Shown piece after piece: positions 25,235 through 34,371 of a stretch of 54,382 bases of DNA. The notes beneath the pieces were generated by a model. It was given only the letters and a program-made list of their open reading frames with translations, was not told where the DNA came from and ran no database searches. The stretch covers positions 9,210 to 63,591 of the forward strand of contig NZIK01000099.1 of NCBI GenBank assembly GCA_002691625.1. Reading direction: 5' to 3'. Position 1 is the stretch's first letter. The number at the start of each line of letters is the position of its first letter. The DNA comes from Alteromonadaceae bacterium. GTDB lineage: Bacteria; Pseudomonadota; Gammaproteobacteria; Enterobacterales; Alteromonadaceae. Both the position numbers and the translations under genes were made by a program.

Positions 25235-27000
25235 ACCATAATGGCCCGCTGTTTAAGCATCTGATATAGCAATGAACAAATGTATTCACGCTGGTCTTTG
25301 GACGTTACCGGGCGGCACTGATTATTCTGCACATGTTTGACCTGGTTAAACAGGCGGTCTACCCAATACAGCTCACCGTCGAGTAAAAAGCCAAAGTTAG
25401 CGGGGGTATTCCCCTTTAGAGTTGCCGAGTGGAACAGGTAAGCATAAGGCCGTTCATCGGTGCCTAATGTATGGCCAATAAACGGATAACTGACCTCAAC
25501 ACCCAACAAGTCAAAAATTGTCGGAAAAATGTCAAAATGACTGGAGTGGCTGATAGTTCGGGCCGTCAGGTTAGGGTGATGAAGCATAAAAGGCACATGC
25601 ATCTGCGGCAAAATCACCGAGTTACTGTGAAAACTATAACCGAACTCACCAAAGGACTCACCGTGATCGCCGGTAAACATTAAAATAGTGTTATTTAAGT
25701 CAATTTTCTCGGCCAGGCGATTTAAAAACCGGTCTATCACAGCGTCAGCTTCTTCGGCGGCATTCATATACACAGAACGGGCATCTGTGCCGGTATGCCG
25801 GCAATAGGTTTCACTATCCACCACTTCGTAAGGCATGTGAGTCTGATCATTGATGATATGCAGGAAAAACGGCTCATCACCGATGTCGTGAACCAGATCA
25901 TCCAGCGCATTTAGCAGCCGGTAATCGGCTTTCAGGCCATTACCGTTTAAATCCTTACTTCCCCATACACGGTCAAATCCGATCCGTTTTAGCAATTTGT
26001 GATAGTCATACAGGCCGGTATCCGCACTATCCAGAAAGAAGGTTTTATACCCTTGTTGCTTAAGGGTTTTAAGGTGTTTTGGAGCTACCCCCGGATACAA
26101 GCTATCCTCTTTATTATAGGGGTTATTTGAATACGCGCCGCTATACATCTGATTAGTCGAGACCGTGGTATTAGGGCACAAACAGTAATGCTGCTCACTG
26201 ACCCAACTGTGGTGTCTGAAGCGGCTGGCAATTTTTGACCGGATCCCGTCAGGATTAACCGGGCTTTGCAGGTAATTCCCCAGTGACTCCATGGTGATCA
26301 GTATCACATTGGCCCGTTGACACTGACCAAACAACGGTGATCGCACCGAATCAGCAATGTTAGGTTTAACAAAAATCCGGTGTTTTTCATCAATGGTTAA
26401 AGAATCATTACTGACAAAGTTATCAGTGGCGATAATATTACCAAGCAGGCTTGGGGCGGTAAAAAACGCACTCTGCCAGTGGCCGGTTCTGGCGGCCAGA
26501 ATAACCAGCACCAGGCCGGCGAAAACGGCGGCAGCCAGATAACCAGACCAGTTACCGACAACAACCTCCGGCAACTCGATATGCACCACCAACAACGTCA
26601 GATACCAAAGTACAGGAATTGCCATAATGCCAGGGGTCGCGCGGATTATCTCAAACAAATGAGGCAAGCCTTTTTGCAGGCCTTTGGCGCCGGTAAAACA
26701 CCAGGCAATGGTCTGACGATTGACCTCAATACGGTACTGAACAAATAACAGTGCGTCTAACCAGACCAGCGTGCCATACAACGCCAGACCAGCTGCGACC
26801 ACGGAAAACAGCCCGGGCAGGAAAACAGCCACCACTGCGCTTGCTGCGGATACAAACCAGAGAATTTTGATATCGTTAAGGTTTAATACACTGCTAAGTG
26901 CGCCGCGCCGCGCCCGGACACGTTTATTCATCGTCAGTAACAGACAGGAAAACGCAAACAGGATTATCTGATAAAAACTCACATGGAGTAGTTCAGTCAT
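25231..27000 (-). CDS. EptA/LTA-synthase-like membrane phospho-group transferase (sulfatase fold)
   Basis: A 589-residue inner-membrane protein with about five transmembrane helices in the first 170 residues and a periplasmic alkaline-phosphatase/sulfatase-fold domain. Metal ligand Glu238 lies in VILITMESLGNYL; the likely Thr nucleophile is in CPNTTVSTNQMYSG (about 275-288), matching EptA, where NTGTST carries the nucleophile. TGDHGESFGEFG supplies further metal ligands. Relatives transfer phosphoethanolamine or phosphoglycerol from lipids to lipid A, glycans or, in Campylobacter (EptC), a flagellar rod protein. A true sulfate-releasing sulfatase is less likely because there is no C-x-P-x-R motif. 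It lies between LuxC-like and GT8 genes, gaps 2 bases or less. Confidence 0.8.
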   Translation of the reverse strand: MTELLHVSFYQIILFAFSCLLLTMNKRVRARRGALSSVLNLNDIKILWFVSAASAVVAVFLPGLFSVVAAGLALYGTLVWLDALLFVQYRIEVNRQTIAWCFTGAKGLQKGLPHLFEIIRATPGIMAIPVLWYLTLLVVHIELPEVVVGNWSGYLAAAVFAGLVLVILAARTGHWQSAFFTAPSLLGNIIATDNFVSNDSLTIDEKHRIFVKPNIADSVRSPLFGQCQRANVILITMESLGNYLQSPVNPDGIRSKIASRFRHHSWVSEQHYCLCPNTTVSTNQMYSGAYSNNPYNKEDSLYPGVAPKHLKTLKQQGYKTFFLDSADTGLYDYHKLLKRIGFDRVWGSKDLNGNGLKADYRLLNALDDLVHDIGDEPFFLHIINDQTHMPYEVVDSETYCRHTGTDARSVYMNAAEEADAVIDRFLNRLAEKIDLNNTILMFTGDHGESFGEFGYSFHSNSVILPQMHVPFMLHHPNLTARTISHSSHFDIFPTIFDLLGVEVSYPFIGHTLGTDERPYAYLFHSATLKGNTPANFGFLLDGELYWVDRLFNQVKHVQNNQCRPVTSKDQREYICSLLYQMLKQRAIMV

Positions 27001-27002
27001 CG

Positions 27003-28190
27003 TTAATGTACTCTTACCTGCCGGGTTAACTCGGCGATTAAATCATATCCATCCCAAAACGGCGAAAAATCCAGTGCCTGGCCTACCGGGACAGCCCTGT
27101 CCACCCCTGTTATCGACGGCTCAGCCAAAAACTTAACCAGAGTCTCTTTCTCCAGCCCCCAATAACTCAGGGTTTGCAATTTAGCTGTAATTAAGCGGCT
27201 TAAATCAGGCAATCCGGGCAGAGAATGTACCGGTAAAATCCACTGGCCGGGGTGCTCCGGTGCAACCAATGGCTGGCCAGCGGCCATTTCAGGAATACAT
27301 AACCTGCCATACTGCTGCAGCGCAGAAGCCTGGCCTGTAGCCACCAGCCACTGGCCAAATGCCAGTTGCTCGTTGCGCAGGTTTTCCAGTACCGGCTGAG
27401 TTCCCTGCCACTGGGCAAGCAGGCAGAAAAAACGCTGTTTATCAGCCTGACTCCCCAGCCAAACCAGTGCGCGCGGCGAAGAACAGGCTTGCTGTAAAAA
27501 CGGGTTTATATCCCGCCACAGACCTTCTGCCAGGCGTTTCAGGGTAGTATCATCTGCTGCAGTCACGGCGTCGCCATTGATAGCACATACAGAGTGGCGG
27601 TCAGCGAAACTGATATCCCTGCACCGGGGCTTAACCGGCAAGGCCCGGATCCGATTAACACTGGCATCGCCGCCCCACAGAATGCGGGCATCCGCGCACA
27701 AACTCAACGCCTCGCCGCTCACCTGTTGATGATCAAACTGAATAAACTGGTTTGCCTGCTCAAGTGCCGAAAACTCGGGTTCATTAAGGATCCGCAACAA
27801 AGTGTCCAGCAAAGTGCTTTGCAAGGCACTGCCCTTGGTAGAAATACGCACTATATTGCTGTTGCCGGCTAACAATGAGCAAACCCAACTGTACATAAAC
27901 ATGGTATCCACGTTCGCTGGCGTGTAGTGCACAACTAACCCCAACGGTTTTGCCATCCCATCGATATCCTGCATGTAGGCCTGCAGATTGCTCTTGCGTA
28001 ACCAAAACCCCAGCGCTATAAGTTCATCAAAGGCACGGCACTGAGGAGTGCGCATCAGTGCTTCGCTTAGCTTTTGGGTAAAAGCGGCTGTTATCGACGC
28101 AGCAGGGCGCTGTAACGGTGCTTGTAATGCCGGCAATGCCGCCAAGCTAACAGATTCTGCGCCGGCCTGTTTTAACCAATCAACCTTCAC
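27003..28190 (-). CDS. LuxC-like acyl-CoA/acyl-protein reductase
   Basis: A 395-residue protein of the LuxC family (fatty acid reductase component), shorter than the ~480 residues of luminous LuxC, as in non-luminous homologues. The nucleotide-binding part reads VVHYTPANVDTMFMYSW with LLAGNSNIVRIS (about 87-117); the catalytic Cys236 is in LQQACSSPRALVWL. The enzyme reduces an activated acyl group (thioester) to an aldehyde with NADPH. It overlaps the LuxE-like gene by 4 bases. No luxAB genes are present, so light emission is not the role. Confidence 0.88.
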   Translation of the reverse strand: MKVDWLKQAGAESVSLAALPALQAPLQRPAASITAAFTQKLSEALMRTPQCRAFDELIALGFWLRKSNLQAYMQDIDGMAKPLGLVVHYTPANVDTMFMYSWVCSLLAGNSNIVRISTKGSALQSTLLDTLLRILNEPEFSALEQANQFIQFDHQQVSGEALSLCADARILWGGDASVNRIRALPVKPRCRDISFADRHSVCAINGDAVTAADDTTLKRLAEGLWRDINPFLQQACSSPRALVWLGSQADKQRFFCLLAQWQGTQPVLENLRNEQLAFGQWLVATGQASALQQYGRLCIPEMAAGQPLVAPEHPGQWILPVHSLPGLPDLSRLITAKLQTLSYWGLEKETLVKFLAEPSITGVDRAVPVGQALDFSPFWDGYDLIAELTRQVRVH

Positions 28191-29299
28191 GCTTTATCTC
28201 CGGTATCACTACAGCCACGGATCTCGGTTTTTGGCAACCGCCCCAGTACCGCAAAATACTGCCCTTTGCGCCCACAGGAACAATCATCCACACCAAGCAC
28301 CTGCCCTTTGTCTTCGGTAAGAATACTGTGGCCGGGATAACTGGTAGGAATAACAGATAGCACCTGAATTAAGCCCACCTTACCGATTGGCAACGGGGCT
28401 AAGCTGATAGGATCGCGAATAACGATATCAGCCAGTAACGGCGCGTGCAGATGGCCCGCCTCACACTCAACAAATACACTCCCAACCTGTTCCGCCATGC
28501 CATAAAAATTATAAATATGACTCAGCCCACAGAGTGATTTGAGCGTTTGTTTAAACGTAGAATTATCAACTTGCTGTTCGCTGAGTTTTTTCCAGCCTCC
28601 ACTGTGCACCAGAACTCCCTTTGGCAAGGCAATTTTTAAATTGCGGCGTTGCAACGCCTTCACAAAGTGCAGCCAGACCATAAAGGTAAAACCAAACAAT
28701 AACACCGGCGTATTATTGTGTTGTTTAGCAAATGCGCAAATCGCTTCTTCGTTCAACGACATATCATTGTTCAGCGCATAAACCGGTTTTCGGCCAAAAA
28801 AGGCCATGCCCTGAATACCGGCGGCCCGGGCAGAAAATTCACTTTTATCCATTACCGCTGGACTGTCAATAATCAGCATCGGCAGGCGCTGTTTACCAAT
28901 AAAGTGCTGCATTATTCTCACCAGTGCCTTGCTCTGTCGCGCGCTGGTGTCTTTATCTAAAAATACCCGGGCAGGCACCTGCGCGGTGGTACCCGAGGAT
29001 TGTAGTACGCGAAACAGCTGATCTTCGGATATGCTTTTAAGCGCCAGTTGTTTAAACAAACGCACCGCTAAATAAGGCAATTCAGCCAGCGCTTCTTCCG
29101 GCGACTCGGTATGGCCGAATAAGCGATGGTAGTGAACACTTCGTGTAAGGTGCCAGTCATGTAACAGCTTGAATAATGGCAGCAGCAAAGCCTCTTTGTC
29201 GGCTTGTGCAATGTTATACATGTCGGCTTCCAACAAAGCCGAATACAGCGTTTCATAGTGCTCTTGTGGTGACCGGCCTGACAAGCTTTGAGTTGTCAT
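28187..29299 (-). CDS. LuxE-like acyl-protein synthetase
   Basis: A 370-residue LuxE-family protein. The adenylation-type motif LQSSGTTAQVPARVFL is near the middle; GMAEQVGSVFVEC follows; and the C-terminus EIRGCSDTGDKA carries Cys363, placed like the acyl-carrying cysteine of luminous LuxE. Known family members activate a fatty acid and pass it via this Cys to LuxC. It lies between the AMP ligase and LuxC-like genes with 4-base overlaps on each side, so the three products are likely made in fixed ratio. Confidence 0.88.
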   Translation of the reverse strand: MTTQSLSGRSPQEHYETLYSALLEADMYNIAQADKEALLLPLFKLLHDWHLTRSVHYHRLFGHTESPEEALAELPYLAVRLFKQLALKSISEDQLFRVLQSSGTTAQVPARVFLDKDTSARQSKALVRIMQHFIGKQRLPMLIIDSPAVMDKSEFSARAAGIQGMAFFGRKPVYALNNDMSLNEEAICAFAKQHNNTPVLLFGFTFMVWLHFVKALQRRNLKIALPKGVLVHSGGWKKLSEQQVDNSTFKQTLKSLCGLSHIYNFYGMAEQVGSVFVECEAGHLHAPLLADIVIRDPISLAPLPIGKVGLIQVLSVIPTSYPGHSILTEDKGQVLGVDDCSCGRKGQYFAVLGRLPKTEIRGCSDTGDKA

Positions 29300-30678
29300 G
29301 TTCCAGCCTCCCGTGGCAATTCAGTTAATGCCGAATAATCTATTTTACCATTTACCAATAACGGCCATTGCTCTGTTTGGACCAGGGCAACACCCGCCCG
29401 GGGCAAACCAACATGGTCTTTTTGGAACGCTTCCACTGCCGCCAGCTCTGCTTTTTTACAGGCAATCACGAGGCCGTTGTCCTCACCACAACATCTGACA
29501 TCCAGGCCTGCAGTAGCAAACTGCTGCTCCAGTGCGTCCAGGTTAACTCTCTCGCCAAAAACTTTCAGCATGCGTTTCAGGCGGCCGGTTATAGTATAAT
29601 CGCCATCGCTATCCACCATTGCCAGGTCACCGGTGTGCAACCATTCAAAGGGATTGAACACGCAAAGATCGGCTACGGTTTCGGCGTATCCTAACATCAC
29701 ATTGGCACCGCGATAACATAGCTCTCCGGTGGTATTGGTGGTAGTCACGGTATTGCCGTTTTCATCTTTCAGACAAAACTCGCCGCCAGGAATTGCCCGG
29801 CCAATGCAATGAGGCTTGCGAGCAAGCACGTCAGGCTCAACATAAGCCATTCGGGCGGTTGCCTCGGTTTGACCGTACATCACAAAAAAGCGCTTATCAT
29901 GGGTGGCCGCATAGTCCGACAGTTGACTGACCTGGGAAACGTCAAGCCTGCCCCCGGCCTGGGTAAAATAGCGCAATGAGGGTAAATCCATCCGCGTGAA
30001 ACGAAGTTTTAACAGCATTTCATAAAACGATGGTACGCCAGCCAGGGATGTCACTGGTAAGGTTTTAACCAGTGACCAGAATGCTTTGTTAAACACACTG
30101 GCACTGGTAAAGACTAACCGGGCACCGGCAGCAAGGTGAGTATGCAAAACAGATAAGCCATAGGAATAACTCAGCGGTAAGGTTAACACGGTGATGTCTC
30201 GCTGAGTGATCGGTAAATAACTAAGAATAGCGCTGCAGTTAGCCTCCAGGTTACATGCCGAAAGTGCCACGCATTTGGCCGTACCGGTGCTGCCGGAAGT
30301 GGATAACAGCAGCCTGACCTGTTCATGCAGTTCGTGCTGTTGGTCGGTTACCGCCAGCCACTGGGTTTGATTGACAATGATATTAGGCCTATACCGAGAC
30401 TGATAACTTGCCAGTTGCGCATCGGATGTATCCGGGTGAAGCAACAGTGCAACCCAGTTAAGCGACTGAACGGCAAGGTGGTTCAGCACCCCGTCGATAC
30501 TGTTGGTTAACCGCAGAATAACCAGCGCCCGCTCACAGTTGCATAGCTCCCGGAGCTCTGCAGCCCGTTGCTGAACCGCTTCATAAAGTTGCGCATAACT
30601 CAGCGTTTGCCCTTCCTCTTGTAATGCTGGCGCGTTGTTGTTTTTATGTATCTCAATAAAGGGAACCAGCGGTTTCAT
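29296..30678 (-). CDS. AMP-dependent acyl/amino-acid ligase (ANL family)
   Basis: A 460-residue adenylate-forming enzyme. The ATP-binding loop is LLLSTSGSTGTAKCVAL; further core motifs are YGQTEATARMAY, GELCYRGANVMLGYA, LHTGDLAMVDSDGDYTITG and GRLKRMLKVFGERVNLDALE. The catalytic lysine is in LLVNGKIDYS near the C-terminus. It is somewhat shorter than the usual 500-550 residues. It probably loads a carboxylic acid onto the neighbouring acyl carrier protein. The acid cannot be read by eye. Overlaps of 4 bases on both sides. Confidence 0.85.
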   Translation of the reverse strand: MKPLVPFIEIHKNNNAPALQEEGQTLSYAQLYEAVQQRAAELRELCNCERALVILRLTNSIDGVLNHLAVQSLNWVALLLHPDTSDAQLASYQSRYRPNIIVNQTQWLAVTDQQHELHEQVRLLLSTSGSTGTAKCVALSACNLEANCSAILSYLPITQRDITVLTLPLSYSYGLSVLHTHLAAGARLVFTSASVFNKAFWSLVKTLPVTSLAGVPSFYEMLLKLRFTRMDLPSLRYFTQAGGRLDVSQVSQLSDYAATHDKRFFVMYGQTEATARMAYVEPDVLARKPHCIGRAIPGGEFCLKDENGNTVTTTNTTGELCYRGANVMLGYAETVADLCVFNPFEWLHTGDLAMVDSDGDYTITGRLKRMLKVFGERVNLDALEQQFATAGLDVRCCGEDNGLVIACKKAELAAVEAFQKDHVGLPRAGVALVQTEQWPLLVNGKIDYSALTELPREAGT

Positions 30679-31439
30679 GGGCTAAACATTCCGTCAACGG
30701 GCAGTACATGACCAGTTGTGTATGCGGATTTTGCGGATAACAAATAAACGACCGCCTCTGCCACCTCCTGCGGTGTTCCAGCCCGGCGCTGTACAATGCG
30801 ATTAAGCACCTGATGGCGGGCATCACCTTCGTAGTGGGACGTCAGGGCCGTTTCAATAAACCCCGGTGCCACTGCGTTAACCCTGATCCCAACCGGCGCT
30901 AACTCTTTTGCCAGGGATTTAGTAGCCCCCTCTAACGCCGCTTTACTGGCGGCATAGGCGCTCATTCCATTGCTACCGGATTGCCCCCCTCGGGAAACCA
31001 CATTGACTATGCTACCGCGGCGCAGCCGACTCATTAATCGACTGGCCAGTTGCATATGCTGGTAAGGGGCTAGGAAATTCACATTAAGCTGTTGTTTCAG
31101 CTTATCCATGCTGGTTACCGACAAGGGGGATTCCAGCATCACACCGGCATTATTTACCAACCCATACAGCGGCGGTGCAAGCCCGTCGGAGACCTGTTTT
31201 TGCAACTGACGAAAGGCTTCTTTAACTGCGCTTTCATCTGTCACATCGTAACAAAGCGGGTGAAACTGGCGGCCAAACTGGCTTTGCAAAGCCTCCAGAC
31301 CACTGTTACCGCGGGCAGCACCAAATACCGTGGCACCGGCGTCAACCAGAGTACTTACCAGGGCATGGCCGATCCCGCCAGTTACTCCGGTAACAAGCAC
31401 TGAGGTCTGATGAAAGGGCTGGCTATCCGAAGCTGACAT
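30675..31439 (-). CDS. Short-chain dehydrogenase/reductase (FabG-like)
   Basis: A 254-residue classical SDR. The cofactor loop is VLVTGVTGGIGHAL near the N-terminus, NNAG occurs in LVNNAGVMLES, and the catalytic tetrad includes the Tyr and Lys of SAYAASKAALEGATK. The C-terminus (TGHVLPVDGMF) is typical of FabG-like 3-oxoacyl reductases. Its start overlaps the acyl carrier protein gene by 17 bases, which suggests that the substrate is an acyl-ACP made in this cassette, though sugar reductases of this family also exist. Confidence 0.85.
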   Translation of the reverse strand: MSASDSQPFHQTSVLVTGVTGGIGHALVSTLVDAGATVFGAARGNSGLEALQSQFGRQFHPLCYDVTDESAVKEAFRQLQKQVSDGLAPPLYGLVNNAGVMLESPLSVTSMDKLKQQLNVNFLAPYQHMQLASRLMSRLRRGSIVNVVSRGGQSGSNGMSAYAASKAALEGATKSLAKELAPVGIRVNAVAPGFIETALTSHYEGDARHQVLNRIVQRRAGTPQEVAEAVVYLLSAKSAYTTGHVLPVDGMFSP

Positions 31440-31665
31440 GGTACTTTTGCAAAATAAGTTTAGCCTGTGCTACCGAGCTCATATCAATGATGTCGTCGGT
31501 ATCAAGCATTACATCAAACACATTTTCCAGTTCGGCAACCAGGATCATATGTGCTGTGGAGTCCCATTCCGGGATAGTATTGTAGGTCAGCTCATCGGTT
31601 ACTGCCGCGGCATCGATGCCCAACGCAGTAGTAAAAGCCTGTTTTAATGTCTGTAGATTGTCCAC
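31423..31665 (-). CDS. Acyl carrier protein
   Basis: An 80-residue acidic helical protein with the carrier-protein site EWDSTAHMILVAELENVF; the Ser in WDST is the expected phosphopantetheine attachment residue (about residue 36). It starts at GTG with GGAAG upstream, 14 bases after pseH. It is not the housekeeping ACP, which has DSLD at this site and sits with fab genes. It likely carries an acyl intermediate for the SDR, ligase and LuxC/E-like enzymes next to it. Confidence 0.85.
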   Translation of the reverse strand: MDNLQTLKQAFTTALGIDAAAVTDELTYNTIPEWDSTAHMILVAELENVFDVMLDTDDIIDMSSVAQAKLILQKYHVSFG

Positions 31666-31679
31666 TTGTATATCTTCCG

Positions 31680-32258
31680 TTATTTTGCTTTGCGAGGGCG
31701 CGACAAAAACTGTTTAATGGGAGCAGTATACTGCTGATATCGCTCATAATTAAGCTCTAACACAGATAATTCTCCCGACTCGGTTAGCTGGTAACCAAGC
31801 TTTCGATTGTATGCCATGGCCTTATCATTGGTGTGTTTCACCACGGCCCTGAAGAGTTGCGTACCAAGCTGTTCAAAACAAAAATCATACATTGCCAGTG
31901 TTGGCGCGAATGCAACGATATTGCCCTGATAGCGGGCATCTCCGATATACAGCCCGGGTTCCAGAACGGCTGATTGTTGCACGGTTTTCCCGGTCTCTAA
32001 TGATTTCACATTGGTTGCACCGATGGGTGTATCCCGAAACTCAATTACCCAATGCAATTGTTTCGGATCATACTGCGTTCTTTTAAACCATGACTGCTGC
32101 TGTTCTTCGCTAATACATTCCTGAGACAGCATTTGCTGGCGAATTTCATCCTGATTACGCCATGACCTCATTAGTACCTGATGCGTCTGTGCCATAGGAT
32201 GAAGCTCAACCTGATAAGCTTTTAATCTGAAGTGATTTACCGGCGTATCACTTATCAT
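31680..32258 (-). CDS. pseH: PseH, UDP-sugar N4-acetyltransferase (GNAT)
   Basis: A 192-residue GNAT-family protein, slightly longer than Campylobacter PseH. It has the early RSWRNQDEIRQQM / SQECISEEQQQSWF segment and the WVIEFRDTPIGATNV strand typical of PseH. It acetylates the 4-amino group of the UDP-AltNAc precursor made by PseC, using acetyl-CoA. Gene order (B, C, F, I, G, H) and a 4-base overlap with pseG support the call. A different acyl donor is possible given the acyl cassette that follows. Confidence 0.88.
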   Translation of the reverse strand: MISDTPVNHFRLKAYQVELHPMAQTHQVLMRSWRNQDEIRQQMLSQECISEEQQQSWFKRTQYDPKQLHWVIEFRDTPIGATNVKSLETGKTVQQSAVLEPGLYIGDARYQGNIVAFAPTLAMYDFCFEQLGTQLFRAVVKHTNDKAMAYNRKLGYQLTESGELSVLELNYERYQQYTAPIKQFLSRPRKAK

Positions 32259-33301
32259 GAAGGCTCCGCAAATTTATCATGCCATTGTCCAATGGCGTCC
32301 AACAGCTGCCAGGCACCGTCAGTTATGGCGAATACTTCAGCTGCTTTGGACATCTCAGTCAACTGCGCTTCATCCTGCCACAATTTTTTTACGGTAGTAG
32401 CCAGCGCTGATATATCAATGCCCGGGCCACCACTGACCACCTGACACCACCCTTCCCGGGTAGCCTGTTGACTGGCCTGGCGTTGGTTAGCGGCCACGGT
32501 AATCAGTACCGACGGGGTCTGACACGCTACCAGTTCGAACTGACTTCCCCCGGCAGCAGCCACCGCCAGACGGGCATTAACCCAGATATCGGCCATATCC
32601 TGACAATTATGAACATGTTGAATAGCTCTTTCGCTGCCGGTGATAAACGTTTTCAGTTCGGCCAGGGCCGATGGGTTGAAACCCGGGCCGGTAACCACGC
32701 GAAAGGGGGCCTCGGGTAAAACTTCGCTTAGCGCGCTGAGCACCGGTAAGGTTAGTCCTGCCGGATCACTGCCGCCCATATTAATGGTCAGACTGAATCG
32801 ATGCTTTACCGGTAACGCTGCGGTAACGCTAAACTCGCGTCTCAATAACCGGTACTGTGGACCAAGGCATAACATGGCTTTGGCATTGGCCTGTTGATAT
32901 TCATGCTGCCAAACCTCACCGGCCGGATTACTGATAATATCAGCATACTGATGCCCGGGTTGACGAATATCGTCTAACAGCACCAGGGGCACATTTACCT
33001 GGCTCAGTGTTTTTAAGACAGCTTCACTAAAATCGTAGCCATCTACTACTATGGCAACTGCTCTGCGCGTTTCGCTTGCTGCGATCACCTGACTGGTTAC
33101 CGCCTGCTCTGTATCTGCCGCAAGCAGCACAGCACCGCACCACTCATGACGCTGTAGTATAAATTTTCGCGCCGCTTCATTAACAATAAACAGGCTTTCC
33201 AGCACCTGCTCTTCTGCGGCCTGAGCCAGAGCCTGGCAACGCATGACATGGCCAATACCACTGTTTTGACCGCCACCCGTGCAAAAAACCAGACAACTCA
33301 T
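32255..33301 (-). CDS. pseG: PseG, UDP-sugar hydrolase of pseudaminic acid synthesis
   Basis: About 348 residues, GT-B fold hydrolase. It starts MSCLVFCTGGGQNSGIGHVMRC, where the G-x-GH-x-x-R segment with its His is the PseG catalytic region; VVDGYDFSEAVL, FSLTINMGGSDPAGLT and VAAAGGSQFELVACQTPSV follow. It releases UDP from the PseH product. ATG at 33301 overlaps the pseI stop; an upstream TTG (33319) is less likely. Confidence 0.9.
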   Translation of the reverse strand: MSCLVFCTGGGQNSGIGHVMRCQALAQAAEEQVLESLFIVNEAARKFILQRHEWCGAVLLAADTEQAVTSQVIAASETRRAVAIVVDGYDFSEAVLKTLSQVNVPLVLLDDIRQPGHQYADIISNPAGEVWQHEYQQANAKAMLCLGPQYRLLRREFSVTAALPVKHRFSLTINMGGSDPAGLTLPVLSALSEVLPEAPFRVVTGPGFNPSALAELKTFITGSERAIQHVHNCQDMADIWVNARLAVAAAGGSQFELVACQTPSVLITVAANQRQASQQATREGWCQVVSGGPGIDISALATTVKKLWQDEAQLTEMSKAAEVFAITDGAWQLLDAIGQWHDKFAEPS

Positions 33302-34371
33302 TCGCCAATATGCTCCCAACTCAGTGCCGTGCCTTTCTTAATATGGCGGGTGGCTTTTTTGTGCAACACAGCGTCCCAGTGTTTCGGTGCCAGACCGAAG
33401 GCCGGACGGACAATCTTAAGGTTATCCGGAGCTAATGTTTCTCCAGGCTGTATATCGCGGCTGACATAAATGGACCGGCGATATTGTTTAGCTTTATCTT
33501 CAGCCAGCGTACCGCCATATTTCACCTCGCCTAATGCTTGCCAGGCCCGCTCTGTTTCAATAACCAGTGTACTTAATTCCTGCGGTTCCAGCGAAAATGC
33601 CGCATCTACACCACCACCGTTGCGGTCAAGAACAAAATGCTTTTCGATAACACTGGCACCTAAAGCAACCGAAGCGACTGCCGCACCAATGCCACCGGTA
33701 TGGTCACTTAAACCAACTTCACAATTAAACGCACTGCGTAAATGAGGAATTGTGGTCAGGTTGGTATTAACCGGCTCCGCCGGATAGGTACTGGTACATT
33801 TAAGCAGTATGATATCTTCACAACCGGCGTGTCGTGCGGTATCCACGGCGAGTTCTATTTCGCTTAAACTTGCCATACCGGTGGACATTATCAGTGGTTT
33901 ACCTTTACCCGCTGCTTTTCTTATCAATGGAATATCGGTAAGTTCAAAAGAGGCTATTTTGAAGCAGGGCACATCCAGTTCGTCAAGAAAGTCTACTGCG
34001 GCTTCATCAAATGGTGAACTGAAAGCAAGCATGCCAAGCGACTTAGCATAGTCAAACAGTTCGCTGTGCCACTCGTAGGGGGTCGCTGCTTGCTGATATA
34101 AGCTGTACAGGCTGGCACCGTACCACAGGCTATCTTTTTCCTCGATTACAAAACCGGCTTCCTCAACGTCAAGGGTCATGCTGTCGGCGGTGTAAGTTTG
34201 CAATTTAATCGCGTGTGCGCCACTTTCGGCTGCCGCTTTAATCATGGCTCTTGCGGTGTCCAGCGAATGGCTGTGATTACCGCTTAATTCAGCGATGATA
34301 AAGGGCGCGGCATCGCGACTAATTTCACGGCCACCAATAGTAATTGTTCTGACAGACCCGGTGTTATGCAT
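33298..34371 (-). CDS. pseI: PseI, pseudaminic acid synthase
   Basis: About 357 residues of the NeuB/PseI family. The TIM-barrel synthase domain begins with PFIIAELSGNHSHSLDTARA and contains HAIKLQTYTADSMTL, FKIASFELTDIPLI, ILLKCTSTYPAEP and GLSDHTGGIG. The C-terminal ~60 residues are the antifreeze-like SAF domain (RRSIYVSRDIQPGETL). It condenses phosphoenolpyruvate with 6-deoxy-AltdiNAc to give pseudaminic acid. The start is set at ATG 34371, one codon inside a GTG. It overlaps the end of pseF. Confidence 0.93.
   Translation of the reverse strand: MHNTGSVRTITIGGREISRDAAPFIIAELSGNHSHSLDTARAMIKAAAESGAHAIKLQTYTADSMTLDVEEAGFVIEEKDSLWYGASLYSLYQQAATPYEWHSELFDYAKSLGMLAFSSPFDEAAVDFLDELDVPCFKIASFELTDIPLIRKAAGKGKPLIMSTGMASLSEIELAVDTARHAGCEDIILLKCTSTYPAEPVNTNLTTIPHLRSAFNCEVGLSDHTGGIGAAVASVALGASVIEKHFVLDRNGGGVDAAFSLEPQELSTLVIETERAWQALGEVKYGGTLAEDKAKQYRRSIYVSRDIQPGETLAPDNLKIVRPAFGLAPKHWDAVLHKKATRHIKKGTALSWEHIGE

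Noticed and set aside
25231..27000. A true sulfatase that would remove the sulfate added by the nearby sulfotransferases
   Set aside because: The Cys/Ser-x-Pro-x-Arg formylglycine motif of sulfatases is absent, and the membrane helices and Thr site fit the EptA/LTA-synthase group better.
27003..29299. Bioluminescence (lux) operon
   Set aside because: Only luxC- and luxE-like genes occur; luxA, luxB and luxD are absent and the context is glycosylation.
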